A DNA stretch of 36,547 nucleotides from Micromonospora parastrephiae (GCF_016802865.1 NZ_JAEVHM010000040.1:1-36547); one strand, 5' to 3'; shown: positions 1 to 8,611, counted from the first letter of the stretch. The notes: a model not told the origin generated them from the letters alone. Translations and numbers: made by a program.

Positions 1-20
1 AAGCCTGACCGCCCCGGAGC
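1..20. repeat. Second copy of a short sequence found in the 29.9-kb inverted repeat
   Basis: The first 20 bases match 29888-29906 except for one extra C in a C-run (core AAGCCTGACCGCC, then CGGAGC). At the second site this segment forms the loop and inner edge of a 24-bp inverted repeat. The left edge of the window may therefore cut through another copy of that element. The copy here would lie in or just after the extended cdd reading frame. Confidence 0.4.
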
Positions 21-752
21 CGGGCACCGGTCGGCCCCATCCCCAAAGCTCAACTCCAGCGACCGGATCTCCAGAGGCGGCTCACCCTCACCAGCCCAGA
101 AGATCGTGCCGGTCTCGTCCACCACCACCACGCGGGGCGTGCGAGCCATCCCCCAGGTGATCGCCTCCGCCGGGTCGTCCCAGCTCGGCGCCTCCTCCAG
201 CACCCCGGTCTCCGCGCCGGCGTCGTCTCCGGCCGACCGCTCCCAGTACGCCGTCCAGACCTGCTGCCCGGCGGACATGTCCGGGTGCACGAAGACGGTG
301 CCGCGTCCACGCCAGGCGGCCAGCCGCTCCGGCACCACGGGCACCGGCGTCTCGCCGGTCACCGCCTCCAGGTCCTCCACGCCGAAGGCGTGCGGCAGCA
401 GCTCGGCCATCCGCAGCGGGTGTGCCTTCGTCTCGATGAGGCATTCCGGCCCGCCGTGCTCCCACAGCAGCTGCCGGCATCGGCCACACGGCATGAGCGG
501 CTCACCCGTGGCGTCGACGCAGGAGAGCGCGACGAGCCGACCGCCACCGGTGGCGTGCAGGCTGGAGACGACTCCACACTCCGCGCAGAGCGTGACTCCG
601 TACGCGGCGTTCTCCACGTTGCAGCCGACCACGACGCGGCCGTCGTCGACCAGCGCGGCCGCGCCGACCGGGAACGTCGAGTACGGCGCGTACGCGTGCC
701 GCATCGCCTCGGTGGCGGCGGCGCGCAACCGCGCCCAGTCAATGTCGGTCAT
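1..752 (-). CDS. cdd: Cytidine deaminase with long C-terminal extension (3' end beyond window)
   Basis: Zinc-dependent deamination of cytidine and deoxycytidine to uridine forms, in cytosolic pyrimidine salvage. Reading from ATG at 752, the first ~130 residues are a typical deaminase: the substrate loop VGCNVENAAYG, the zinc and proton-shuttle motif CAEC, and the second zinc motif MPCGRC. Normal bacterial Cdd stops near 130-140 residues. Here the same frame runs on without a stop for about 120 more codons to the window edge, so the gene is partial. The extension holds segments such as WRGRGTVFVHPDMS, WTAYWE and ARTPRVVVVDETG. I do not recognise it as a known domain. An alternative start is the ATG at 761. 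It is the last gene of the nucleoside import operon, about 145 bp after the second permease. Confidence is high for Cdd and low for the role of the extension. Confidence 0.88.
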   Translation of the reverse strand, partial: MTDIDWARLRAAATEAMRHAYAPYSTFPVGAAALVDDGRVVVGCNVENAAYGVTLCAECGVVSSLHATGGGRLVALSCVDATGEPLMPCGRCRQLLWEHGGPECLIETKAHPLRMAELLPHAFGVEDLEAVTGETPVPVVPERLAAWRGRGTVFVHPDMSAGQQVWTAYWERSAGDDAGAETGVLEEAPSWDDPAEAITWGMARTPRVVVVDETGTIFWAGEGEPPLEIRSLELSFGDGADRCPAPGRSG

Positions 753-896
753 GCCACTCATTCTGCCGAAGTAGCCCAGGTCAGAAGCGGGCAGGGTCCA
801 GGGCCAGGCGCAGCGGTACGCGGTGATCGGATGCTGAAAGTAGGTCCGGCACGCCCCTGGCACCTACGTCTCATCACCTGGTCACGACTACGGGTG

Positions 897-2176
897 TCAG
901 CCCTTGATGTACGGCTTGCCGTCGGCGGCCGGCGCCCGGACCCGACCGACCAGACCGGCAACCGCCAGGATCGTCGCCAGGTAGGGCAGCATGGCCAGGA
1001 ACTGGCTGGGGATCGAGCTGTTGATGGCGCCCAGGTAGGTGGCGAGCTGGTCGGCGAAGCCGAAGAAGAGCGCGGCGAGCAGCGCCCCGGTCGGGTTCCA
1101 CCGGCCGAAGATCAGCGCGGCCAGCGCGATGAACCCCTTGCCACCGATCATGTTCTTGGTGAACGAGTAGAGCGCCAGCGTGTACGACGCACCGCCGATG
1201 CCGGCGACAACGCCCGCCAGCAGCACGTTGCGGTAGCGCACCCGCAGCACCTTGACGCCGAGCGTGTCGGCGGCGGTCGGGTGTTCGCCGACCGAGCGGG
1301 TACGCAGCCCCCAGCGGGTACGGAACAGCCCGATGTGGATCACCAGCACCAGGAGCAGGCCGAGGTAGAGGAAGATGTTGCCGCGGAACAGCGCCGGCCC
1401 GAGCACCGGGATGTCCTTGAGCAGCGGGATCTCCCAGTTGCTGAACCGGGGCGCGCTGTTGTACCGCTCGATGTTGGTCTGCATCAGCCGCTCGTACAGG
1501 AAGCCGGTGACGCCGACCGCGAGCAGGTTCAGCACGATGCCCATGACGACCTGGTCGACCAGGTAGCGGATGGCGAAGACGGCCAGCAGCAGCGAGATGA
1601 ACGCGCGCCGATCGCGGCGGCGACCAGGCCCACCCAGACGCTGCCGGAGATGCTGCCGAAGAGCGCGCCGCTGAACGCGCCCATCAGCAACTGACCCTCG
1701 ATGGCCACGTTGACCACACCGGAGCGCTCGCAGAGCACCCCGGCGAGCGCACCGAAGATCAGCGGCAGGGCCAGGATGAAGGTGCCCCGGATGATGTTGA
1801 CCAGGGGCATGAAGTTCTGCCCGGTCGGCGCGGCGGAGACCTGCCAGCAGAGGAAGGAGAGCACGAAGCCGACCAGCCCGACGCCGAGCACGGGCAGGAA
1901 CCACCGCTTCGGCACCCCGGCGAGCAGTGCCGCGCCCGCGGCGACCGCGATGATCCCGAACAGGATCGCCCCGATCGTGCCGTTGATCTCCAGCGCGGCA
2001 CCGGAGGCGTCGTCGCTGAGCGTGAACCGGGCCTGCTGGTCGGTGGCGAGCGCCCCGAAGAGCACCGCCGCCAGCAGACCGAGCGCCAGCAGCGTGAGGC
2101 CGACCTTGCGGCTACGGGTCCAGAAGCCCTCGTCGACCGGGGCGACCGCGACGTCGGGGACAGCCATGGTGGACAT
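897..2176 (-). pseudogene. Nucleoside ABC transporter permease, frameshifted as read
   Basis: Second integral membrane permease (BPD_transp_2 family, NupQ/YufQ type) of a BmpA-type nucleoside importer. It would pair with the permease at 2180-3535 to form the channel. From ATG at 2176 the first frame gives several hydrophobic segments and the family-typical stretch GVVNVAIEGQLLMGAF. Near 1602-1610 the frame breaks. The family sequence continues one frame over with ISLLLAVFAIRYLVDQVV and runs to the TGA at 897 (end GKPYIKG). Restoring one G in the run around 1605 gives about 426 residues and the expected IGGAFISLLL sequence. Start context is AAGGG about 10 nt upstream and 3 nt after the previous stop. 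A single missing base in an otherwise perfect gene suggests a sequencing error; a real null mutation cannot be excluded. Confidence 0.85.
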
Positions 2177-2179
2177 GAG

Positions 2180-3535
2180 TTACCAGCCCTTCGCCAGGCT
2201 CGTCTGCAACCGGGCGGCCCGTGCGGCCCGGAGCTGGAAGATCGCCTTCACCAGGGCCGGCGCGGCGATGAAAATGACGATCAGCGCCTGGAGCACGGTC
2301 ACCAGCTCCAGCGAGATCCCCGAGTACGACTGCATCCGGTTGCCGCCGGCCTGGAGCGCACCGAACAGCAGCGCGGCGAGCAGCACCCCCCAGGGCTTCA
2401 CCCGGCCGAGCAGCGCCACGAGGATGCCGTCGAAGCCGATCTGCGCGACCACCAGCGGCGTCAGGGCGCTCGCGGTGGAGCCGAGCACCATGTTCGAGCC
2501 GCCCAGGCCGGCCAGGATCCCGGAGAACACCATGATCAGGATGTACGTCCGGGTGACGCTGATGCCGGCGGTGCGGGCGGCGTCCGGGTTGGCGCCGACC
2601 GCGCGCAGCTCGAAGCCGAGCGTGGAGCGGTTGAGCAGCCAGGCGACCGCCCAGGTGGCCAGCACGGCGAGCAGGATGCCGGCGTGCACCCGCAGGTTGT
2701 CGCCGAGCAGTCGGGGCAGCTGGGCGGAGTTGTCCACCGCCCTGCTGATCGCGTCGGTGCGGGTCGGGTCCTGCACGCCGTTCTGCACGATCAGCCAGGT
2801 GAGGAAGTACGTGGCGACGTAGTTGAGCATGATCGTGTTGATCACCTCGTGTGCGCCGGCGCGGGCCTTGAGGATGCCCGGGATGAACCCCCAGAGCGCA
2901 CCGCCCAGGGCGCCGGCCAGCACCGCCGCCAGCAGGTGCAGGCCGGGCGGCAGCGGCAGCAGGAAACCGGCCAGCGCCGCCAGGATCACGCCGATGGTCG
3001 CCTGGCCCTGCGCGCCGATGTTGAACAGGCCGCCGCGGAAGGCCAGCGCCACCGCCAGGCCGGTGAAGACCAGGGGCGCGGCGTAGGTCAGCGTCTCGGA
3101 GATCGGCGCCAGCACTGCCTGCCAGCCGTTGCTGCCGTTCAACCAGCCGGAGAACGCCTCCGGGTCGAAGACCGAACCCTTGAACAGGTTCGCGTACGCC
3201 TCGCTCACCAGCGTCCAACTGGCAGTGAACGCGTCGGAGGGGCGGGCCGTGATGTACGAGTAGGTGTGCAGCACGTCCGGATCAGAGATGATCATCAGCA
3301 CCGCGCCGACCACGACCGCCAGCACCAGCGACAGCAGGGTCACCGTGAAGGTGTTGGCCGCCCAGAGGTTGTTTAGGAACAACCGACCCAGGGACGGCTG
3401 CGGCTGCGGCTCCGACACCTTCGGCGTGGTGGCCGTGCCGGCCCGCTCGGTGTTGCCGAGGGCGTTCTGCGCGGCCTGCGCCTCGCTCGCCGGCTCCTTG
3501 TCCGGAGAGCCCGACTGCGGGTTGGGGTTGGTCAT
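2180..3535 (-). CDS. Nucleoside ABC transporter permease (BPD_transp_2 family)
   Basis: Inner-membrane permease of 451 residues for nucleoside uptake, NupP/YufP type. An N-terminal cytoplasmic tail rich in Q, E and P (about 50 residues) precedes the first membrane segment near residues 55-80 ([20 protein letters not shown]). Family-typical stretches follow: [11 protein letters not shown] in the middle, the loop with [14 protein letters not shown], and [19 protein letters not shown]. The start ATG at 3535 overlaps the TGA of the ATPase gene (ATGA), so translation is probably coupled. The stop lies 3 nt before the start of the second permease. This order (ATPase, permease, permease) is standard for BmpA-type importers. 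No defect is seen in this gene. Confidence 0.93.
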   Translation of the reverse strand: MTNPNPQSGSPDKEPASEAQAAQNALGNTERAGTATTPKVSEPQPQPSLGRLFLNNLWAANTFTVTLLSLVLAVVVGAVLMIISDPDVLHTYSYITARPSDAFTASWTLVSEAYANLFKGSVFDPEAFSGWLNGSNGWQAVLAPISETLTYAAPLVFTGLAVALAFRGGLFNIGAQGQATIGVILAALAGFLLPLPPGLHLLAAVLAGALGGALWGFIPGILKARAGAHEVINTIMLNYVATYFLTWLIVQNGVQDPTRTDAISRAVDNSAQLPRLLGDNLRVHAGILLAVLATWAVAWLLNRSTLGFELRAVGANPDAARTAGISVTRTYILIMVFSGILAGLGGSNMVLGSTASALTPLVVAQIGFDGILVALLGRVKPWGVLLAALLFGALQAGGNRMQSYSGISLELVTVLQALIVIFIAAPALVKAIFQLRAARAARLQTSLAKGW

Positions 3536-5115
3536 GCCTCGTCCTCGCTCGCGGAGCCGTCGGCGCTCGCCGGGCCCCCGTCGGTCGCCGCACCGTCCTC
3601 GCCGGCGGCGTCCGGACTGATGCCGGCCATCAGCAGGCCGATCTCCTCACGGGGGGTGTCCGGGCCGACGACGCCGATGACCCGTCCGCGGTACATCACC
3701 GCGATCCGGTCGGCCAGCCCGATCACCTCGTCGAGTTCGCTGGAGACCACCATGACGGCCGTCCCGATGTCCCGCTCGTGGATGATCCGGCTGTGGATGA
3801 ACTCGATCGATCCGACGTCGACGCCACGGGTCGGCTGGGCGGCGATGAAGAGCTTCAGCGGCCGGGACAACTCCCGGGCCACGATCACCTTCTGCTGGTT
3901 GCCGCCGGAGAGGGTGCCCACCGGCGCCTCGGCCGATGAGGTACGGACGTCGAACTGCTCGATCCGCTCCTTGGCCGACGAGGCGATCGCGTCCGGCTTC
4001 AGCGCGAGCCCGGCACCGAACGGCGGCCGGTCGTAGATGTCCAGCACCAGGTTCTCCGCGACGCTGAACTCCTTGACCAGGCCGTCCACGCTGCGGTCCT
4101 CGGGCACGTAGCCGACGCCCGCGCGGAGCACCTTCTTCGTCTTCCAGCCGTCGATCCGGTCGCCGGCCAGGCTGACGGTGCCGGCGAGCACCGGCCGCAG
4201 GCCCATGATCGCCTCGATCAGCTCGGTCTGACCGTTGCCCTGTACGCCCGCCACGCCGAGCACCTCGCCGGCACGCACGGTCAGGTCCACCCCGTCGACG
4301 GCGCGGATCTGCCGGTCGTCGTCGACGACCAGCCCCGTCACCTCCAGCACCGGGTCGCCCGCCGTGGCCGGGGACTTGTCCACGGTGAGCCGAACGTTGC
4401 GCCCGACCATCAGCGCGGCCAGCTCGTCCCGGCTGGCCTCCGGGGAGGCGGTGCCGACGGTCTTCCCGCGTCGGATCACCGTGATCCGGTCGGCGATGGC
4501 CTTGACCTCGCCGAGCTTGTGGGTGATGAAGACGATCGATTTGCCGGCCGCCTTGAGCGACCGCATGACGGTCAGCAGTTCGTCGGTCTCCTGGGGGGTG
4601 AGCACGGCGGTCGGCTCGTCCAGGATGAGCAGGTCGACGTCGCGTGTGAGCGCCTTGACGATCTCGACGCGCTGCTGGATGCCGACCGGCAGGTCCTCGA
4701 TCACCGCGTCCGGGTCGACCCGCAGGTTGTAGCGCTCGGACACCTCGGTGACCTCACGCCGGGCACGCCGCCGGTCCAGGAAGCCGGCGATGCCGCCCCG
4801 GGTCTGCTCGGCGCCGAGCATGATGTTCTCGGCCACGGTGAAGACCGGCACCAGCATGAAGTGCTGGTGCACCATGCCGATCCCGGCTCCGATCGCATCG
4901 GACGGGCCCTTCAGCTTCAGCGGCTTGCCGTCGACCAGGATCTCGCCCTCGTCGGGCTGGTAGAGCCCGTAGAGCACGTTCATCAGGGTCGACTTGCCCG
5001 CGCCGTTCTCGCCAAGCAGGGCATGAATCTCTCCAGGCTCCACCGTCAGATCGATGTGGTCGTTGGCGACCAGATCACCGAACCGCTTGGTGATGCCGCG
5101 CAGTTCGAGTCTCAG
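3532..5115 (-). CDS. Nucleoside ABC transporter ATPase, two nucleotide-binding domains, probable CTG start
   Basis: Cytosolic ATPase that powers the BmpA-type nucleoside importer, NupO/YufO type, 527 residues from the start chosen. The first domain has Walker [10 protein letters not shown], signature [12 protein letters not shown] and Walker [13 protein letters not shown]. The second domain has the degenerate Walker [10 protein letters not shown] usual in this RbsA-like group and signature [16 protein letters not shown]. An acidic, alanine-rich tail ends the protein. A start at the GTG at 5043 would remove the first strands of the fold. The frame extends upstream to CTG at 5113-5115, preceded by a perfect AGGAGG with a 5-nt spacer, and gives the expected [17 protein letters not shown] opening. 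No ATG, GTG or TTG lies in frame nearby. The stop overlaps the next gene by ATGA. Confidence 0.92.
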   Translation of the reverse strand: MRLELRGITKRFGDLVANDHIDLTVEPGEIHALLGENGAGKSTLMNVLYGLYQPDEGEILVDGKPLKLKGPSDAIGAGIGMVHQHFMLVPVFTVAENIMLGAEQTRGGIAGFLDRRRARREVTEVSERYNLRVDPDAVIEDLPVGIQQRVEIVKALTRDVDLLILDEPTAVLTPQETDELLTVMRSLKAAGKSIVFITHKLGEVKAIADRITVIRRGKTVGTASPEASRDELAALMVGRNVRLTVDKSPATAGDPVLEVTGLVVDDDRQIRAVDGVDLTVRAGEVLGVAGVQGNGQTELIEAIMGLRPVLAGTVSLAGDRIDGWKTKKVLRAGVGYVPEDRSVDGLVKEFSVAENLVLDIYDRPPFGAGLALKPDAIASSAKERIEQFDVRTSSAEAPVGTLSGGNQQKVIVARELSRPLKLFIAAQPTRGVDVGSIEFIHSRIIHERDIGTAVMVVSSELDEVIGLADRIAVMYRGRVIGVVGPDTPREEIGLLMAGISPDAAGEDGAATDGGPASADGSASEDEA

Positions 5116-5198
5116 CGCAACCTCCTGGAGTGCGAGCGATGGTGCAGCGTAGCTGCCGGCGACCGGGCCGGACCGGCCGGTCGCCGTGGCGCGCGATC

Positions 5199-5243
5199 GG
5201 CCGCTCCGGCCCCACGGGGGTCACCCGCGGCGCCGGAGCGGCC
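5199..5243 (-). other. Large hairpin between the binding-protein and ATPase genes
   Basis: A 12-bp perfect inverted repeat (GGCCGCTCCGGC at 5199-5210, complement at 5232-5243) has a 21-nt loop and extends 4 bp further with one bulge. It lies in the 192-bp gap between bmpA and the ATPase gene. No U-run follows on the minus strand. By analogy with other ABC operons it may stabilise the abundant binding-protein mRNA or attenuate readthrough. This is inference from position. Confidence 0.55.
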
Positions 5244-5307
5244 GGATCGGTCGTACCTGTCCCCCGTCGGCCCCGGTGCTGATCTCACCGAACGAGCCGG
5301 GCGGTCG

Positions 5308-6393
5308 TCACTTGGTCGGCTGGGCCTTCGAGGTGACGGTGATGGTGCCCGCGGCGATGTCCGCCTTGATCTTGTCGAGCTCGGCCTTCAGCTCGGCCGG
5401 AACCTTGCTGTCGAAGTCGTGGAACGGGGCGATCGAGACGCCGCTGTTGGCCAGGGTGCCGACGAAGCCCGGGTTGGCCTGCAACTTCTCGCCGCCGGCG
5501 GCCTTCAGCACCGCCTCCTTGACGGCCTCCGGGATGTTCTTGACGACCGTGGTGATGATCGCCGCGCAGTCCGGGGTGCTCTCGCAGCCGTCGACGTCCA
5601 CCCAGATGGTGTTGTACTTGCCGCCCGAGGCCTTGGCCGCGGCGGTGGTGCCGAGGCCGGAGCCGCCAGCGACCGGCATGACGATGTCGGCGCCCTGGGC
5701 GACCAGCGCGTCGGAGACCTTCTTGCCCTCGTCCTGCTTGGCGAAGTCGTTGGTGAAGGAGCCCTTCTGGGTCTCCTTGTTCCAACCCAGCGCCTGGACG
5801 TTCTTGCCCTTGGTGGTGTTGTAGTACTTCACGCCGTCGACGAAACCGTCCATGAAGATGGTCACCGGCGGGATCGGTACGGCACCGTAGGTGCCCACCT
5901 TGCCACTCTTGCTCATCCCGGCGGCCAGGTAGCCGGCCTGGAACGCGGCCTGGGCGGTGTCGAACTGCATCGGGTAGATGTTGTCCACACGCGGGTTGGA
6001 GTCGACGATGCCGAACTGCTGGTTCGGGTTCGCCGCCGCGATCTTCTTGGTGGCGTTCTCCATCAGGCCACCGACCGCCAGGATGAAGTCGCACTTCTGG
6101 TTGACGAACTGGGTCAGGTTCGGCTCGTAGTCAGCCTCGGCCTTCGACGCCACGAACTTGGTGTCGATGTTGCTGTTGGCCGCCTTGGCCTCCTCGAGAC
6201 CCTTCCAGGCCGAGGCGTTGAACGACTTGTCGTCGATGCCGCCAACGTCGGTCACCATGCAGGCGGTGTACTTCTTGGCGCCACTGCCGGCGTTGTTGTC
6301 ATTATCGGGGGCCTCGCCACACGCTGCGGCGGTGAGCAGAAGCCCACCCACCGCGAAGATCGAGGCGATCCGCATCCCACGCACCGAGCGCAA
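5308..6393 (-). CDS. BMP-family nucleoside-binding lipoprotein (PnrA/BmpA type)
   Basis: Extracytoplasmic substrate-binding lipoprotein, 361 residues, that captures nucleosides for the adjacent importer. A hydrophobic signal segment (IASIFAVGGLLL) ends in the lipobox LTAAAC, so the mature protein is anchored by its Cys. BMP-family features follow: ACMVTDVGGIDDKSFN near the mature N-terminus, CDFILAVGGLM, and VWVDVDGCE later, where purine nucleoside receptors place substrate contacts. The start chosen is TTG at 6391-6393, which has GGAAGGAG with a 5-nt spacer. The ATG at 6375 also leaves a complete signal peptide. First gene of the importer operon. Ligand class (purine and pyrimidine nucleosides) is inferred from the downstream cytidine deaminase. 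Confidence 0.92.
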   Translation of the reverse strand: MRSVRGMRIASIFAVGGLLLTAAACGEAPDNDNNAGSGAKKYTACMVTDVGGIDDKSFNASAWKGLEEAKAANSNIDTKFVASKAEADYEPNLTQFVNQKCDFILAVGGLMENATKKIAAANPNQQFGIVDSNPRVDNIYPMQFDTAQAAFQAGYLAAGMSKSGKVGTYGAVPIPPVTIFMDGFVDGVKYYNTTKGKNVQALGWNKETQKGSFTNDFAKQDEGKKVSDALVAQGADIVMPVAGGSGLGTTAAAKASGGKYNTIWVDVDGCESTPDCAAIITTVVKNIPEAVKEAVLKAAGGEKLQANPGFVGTLANSGVSIAPFHDFDSKVPAELKAELDKIKADIAAGTITVTSKAQPTK

Positions 6394-6652
6394 GACGTCT
6401 CCTTCCCATTGCACACCGCGCCTAGTGCGGTGGCAGCCCATCAGCCGACCTGCGGGTGTGCCGCCGGCTGTCCCACGTTACGGACGGGAGCGTACGCCCG
6501 CGCCCACCCACCGGCCGACAATCGTGCACGACTGTTGAGCGCCTGTTACCCGGGTGTAACCCTTGCGTGGGGCAAGTCACTCTTCGTGCTGGTAGTCGAG
6601 CGTCCAGGCGTCCCGAACGTCCGGTTCGCAGGGGCTGATCCCCTCCCGGACG
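6394..6652 (-). promoter_or_regulatory. Probable promoter region of the nucleoside importer operon
   Basis: This gap precedes bmpA and follows the stop of the small membrane protein gene. It contains a dyad at 6545-6560, GTTACCCGGGTGTAAC, with arms GTTAC/GTAAC. The dyad lies about 150 bp upstream of the bmpA start and could be an operator. I cannot assign -35 or -10 boxes with confidence. Confidence 0.35.
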
Positions 6653-6994
6653 TTACCGCCAAAAGACCGCCACCGCCGCGTTGACCAGGGTCAGACCGAC
6701 GATCGCGAGGAAGTGGCCGCGGTTGACCACGTCCCGCTTCCGGGAGAAGAAGACCATGACGAAGATCAGTAGCGCGATCACCAACTTCGTCACAAGTTTC
6801 GCCGGCGCCGGCTCGTCGCCGTCGCGCAGTGGCGCGGCGAGCCCGAGGCCGGTCAGCAACTGGATCACCGCCCCCCAGAGCATGGCCGGGTTGATCCGCA
6901 GCCGGCCGCTGACGTACTGGGCGATCGAGCCGCCGAGCAGCAGGGCGAAGCCGATCAGATGGACGTAGAGGAGAATCAGTCTCAGTGCTTCCAC
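6653..6994 (-). CDS. Small four-helix membrane protein, function unknown
   Basis: A 113-residue hydrophobic protein with about four predicted membrane segments: LILLYVHLIGFALLLGGS at the start, AMLWGAVIQLLTGLGLAA, LVTKLVIALLIFVMVFF, and FLAIVGLTLVNAAVAVFW at the end. A short basic loop (RKRDVVNRGH) lies between the last two. The GTG at 6994 was chosen because AGGGGAGG lies 9 nt upstream. The ATG at 7003 directly abuts that Shine-Dalgarno and would be poorly placed. I do not recognise a named family. It lies upstream of the importer operon on the same strand but is separated from it by about 260 bp. Confidence 0.8.
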   Translation of the reverse strand: MEALRLILLYVHLIGFALLLGGSIAQYVSGRLRINPAMLWGAVIQLLTGLGLAAPLRDGDEPAPAKLVTKLVIALLIFVMVFFSRKRDVVNRGHFLAIVGLTLVNAAVAVFWR

Positions 6995-7075
6995 GCCGCC
7001 CATCCTCCCCTATCAACGACAGTTCGTAGTAGGGGGCTCGCGCGACCGTCGCGTCGAGGCCCGCCGCGGCGGCCG

Positions 7076-7330
7076 TCAGCACAGCCGCCAGACCTGAAAG
7101 GTGGGGCCGTCGGCGGGCAGGGTCAACACCTCGTCGTGGCGAGCAGACCGACGGCCACCTCCTGCCGGGCCGCGTCGCCGACCACCGTCCGGATCCGGGC
7201 CGAATCGTGCGAGCCGAGCAACTGCCAGGAGTGCACGTACGAACGCCAGGAAGTCAGCGAACGGTAGGCGCCCGTGGTGGCCAGCACCGAGCGCACCGGG
7301 AACCTCTGGAAGTTCTTGCCAACCGGCGCA
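7076..7330 (-). pseudogene. Remnant of a GH13 alpha-amylase-family gene with internal deletion
   Basis: No start codon is present. In the minus frame ending at TGA 7123-7125, residues read FPVRSVLATTGAYRSLTSW, then HSWQLLGSHDSARIRTVVGD and VAVGLLATT. This is the part of a GH13 (alpha-amylase clan) barrel around the conserved HD of the third catalytic region. The family sequence then jumps frame to DEVLTLPADGPTFQVWRLC and a TGA at 7076-7078, which looks like the C-terminal end of such an enzyme. About 100-150 residues between the two pieces, and the whole N-terminal half, are missing. It is clearly non-functional as read. Its 5' edge lies beside the lacI promoter region. A misassembly would also explain the picture. 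Confidence 0.72.
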
Positions 7331-7357
7331 TCAGAATTGCGCCGCTATTCTCGCCTG

Positions 7358-7416
7358 TTGCGGGGACGTTAGCAAGACGTTGCAGAGAATGGAAGAGTTT
7401 GCAGAGCACCCCGCAA
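7358..7416. promoter_or_regulatory. Two TTGC-N10-GCAA inverted repeats upstream of lacI
   Basis: TTGCGGGGACGTTAGCAA at 7358-7375 and TTGCAGAGCACCCCGCAA at 7399-7416 share the same arms and the same 10-nt spacer. Their centres are 41 bp apart, about four helical turns. A further TTGC at 7380-7383 makes a GCAA-N4-TTGC dyad with the first repeat. They lie 29-87 bp before the lacI ATG. This spacing is typical of autoregulatory operators of LacI-family proteins. Regulator identity is inferred. Confidence 0.55.
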
Positions 7417-7444
7417 GAATTTGCCGGTGGGCTAAAGTGCCGCC

Positions 7445-8530
7445 ATGCGCGCTCGACTGTCCGACATCGCCCAGCAGGCCGAAGTCAGCGAGGCCACGGT
7501 GTCGCGGGTGCTCAACGACCGCCCCGGCGTGGCGCCGGAGACCCGGCAGGCCGTCCTCACCGCCCTCGACGTGCTCGGTTACGAGCGCCCTGCCCGGCTG
7601 CGTAAACGCAGCGCCGGGCTGGTCGGCCTGGTGGTTCCGGAGCTGGATAACCCGATCTTCCCCGCCTTCGCCCAGGTCATCGAGTCGACCCTGGCCCAGA
7701 ACGGGTTCACGCCGGTGCTCTGCACGCAGACCGCGGGCGGGGTCACCGAGGACGAGTACGTGGAGATGCTGCTGGACCGGCAGGTCTCCGGCATCGTCTT
7801 CGTGTCCGGCCTGCACGCCGACACCGCGGCCAACCACGACCGCTACCGGGCGCTGATCGCCCGTCCGCTGCCGGTGGTGATGATCAACGGGTACGTGCCC
7901 GGAATCGGCGCGCCCTTCGTCTCCTGCGACGACCGGGAGGCCGCCGAGCTGGCGGTGGCCCACCTCGTCGCACTCGGACACCGGCGGATCGGCCTGATCA
8001 CCGGCCCGGACCGGTTCGTCCCGGTCCAGCGCAAGGTGGCCGGCTGGCGTGCGGCGATGACGCGGCTCGCCGGTGTGGCCGAGGCCGATCTCGGTTCGCT
8101 CGCCGAGCTGTCGCTGTTCGGCGTGGAGGGTGGCGAGGCGGCGGCCGGCCGGCTGCTGGACCGCGGCGTCACCGGCGTGGTCTGCGGCTCGGACCTGATG
8201 GCGCTCGGCGCGGTCCGGGCCGCACGCCAACGCGGCCTGACCGTTCCGGGCGACCTCTCCGTGGTCGGGTACGACGATTCGCCGTTGATGGCCTTCACCG
8301 ACCCGCCGCTGACCACCATGCGTCAGCCGGTGACCGCGATGGCGGTGGCCGCGGTCCGGGCGCTGGTGGACGAGATCAACGGGCACGGCGCCCCGCACTC
8401 GGAGTACCTGTTCCGCCCGGAGCTGGTGGTGCGCGGCTCGACCGCGGTCGCCCCCGCCGCCGCCCGCTCCGGCGGTGGCGGATCGAACCGGCACCGTCCC
8501 GGCTCCTCGCCGCTGGCCGTCCCCGCCTGA
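7445..8530 (+). CDS. LacI-family transcriptional regulator
   Basis: A 361-residue DNA-binding repressor. The N-terminal helix-turn-helix spans about residues 3-48 (LSDIAQQAEVSEATVSRVLN) with the hinge helix near TALDVLGYERPARL. The periplasmic-binding-protein-like effector domain follows, with GLVGLVVPELDNPIFP, CDDREAAELAVAHL, the GHRRIGLITGP core and VVGYDDSPLMAFTDPPLTTM near the end. The tail is short and rich in Ala, Gly and Ser. Start ATG at 7445 is the first codon compatible with the HTH. GH13 remnants on both sides suggest that it once controlled a maltose or maltodextrin locus. Repeated TTGC/GCAA sites upstream suggest autoregulation. Intact, although its likely targets are broken. Confidence 0.93.
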   Translation: MRARLSDIAQQAEVSEATVSRVLNDRPGVAPETRQAVLTALDVLGYERPARLRKRSAGLVGLVVPELDNPIFPAFAQVIESTLAQNGFTPVLCTQTAGGVTEDEYVEMLLDRQVSGIVFVSGLHADTAANHDRYRALIARPLPVVMINGYVPGIGAPFVSCDDREAAELAVAHLVALGHRRIGLITGPDRFVPVQRKVAGWRAAMTRLAGVAEADLGSLAELSLFGVEGGEAAAGRLLDRGVTGVVCGSDLMALGAVRAARQRGLTVPGDLSVVGYDDSPLMAFTDPPLTTMRQPVTAMAVAAVRALVDEINGHGAPHSEYLFRPELVVRGSTAVAPAAARSGGGGSNRHRPGSSPLAVPA

Positions 8531-8611
8531 GCGGCGCCCCTTCGACCGGTTCCGCGCCCGACCGGTGGGAGGCCCGGAACCCACCGGCGGCCCGCCTCGG
8601 ACCGCCATTCC

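Noticed and set aside
285..1694. Long plus-strand open frame (469 codons) opposite cdd and the permease
   Set aside because: It has no family-like sequence, is rich in Arg, Gly, Gln and Asp as expected from the antisense of GC-rich genes, and the minus strand carries clear homologues.
6394..6652. Riboswitch upstream of the nucleoside importer
   Set aside because: I see only one short dyad and no conserved purine-riboswitch or other aptamer features.
4519..6684. 721-codon plus-strand open frame
   Set aside because: It is antisense to the ATPase and BMP genes. The minus-strand products have Walker motifs, a lipobox and good start sites. Absence of stops is a by-product of high GC.
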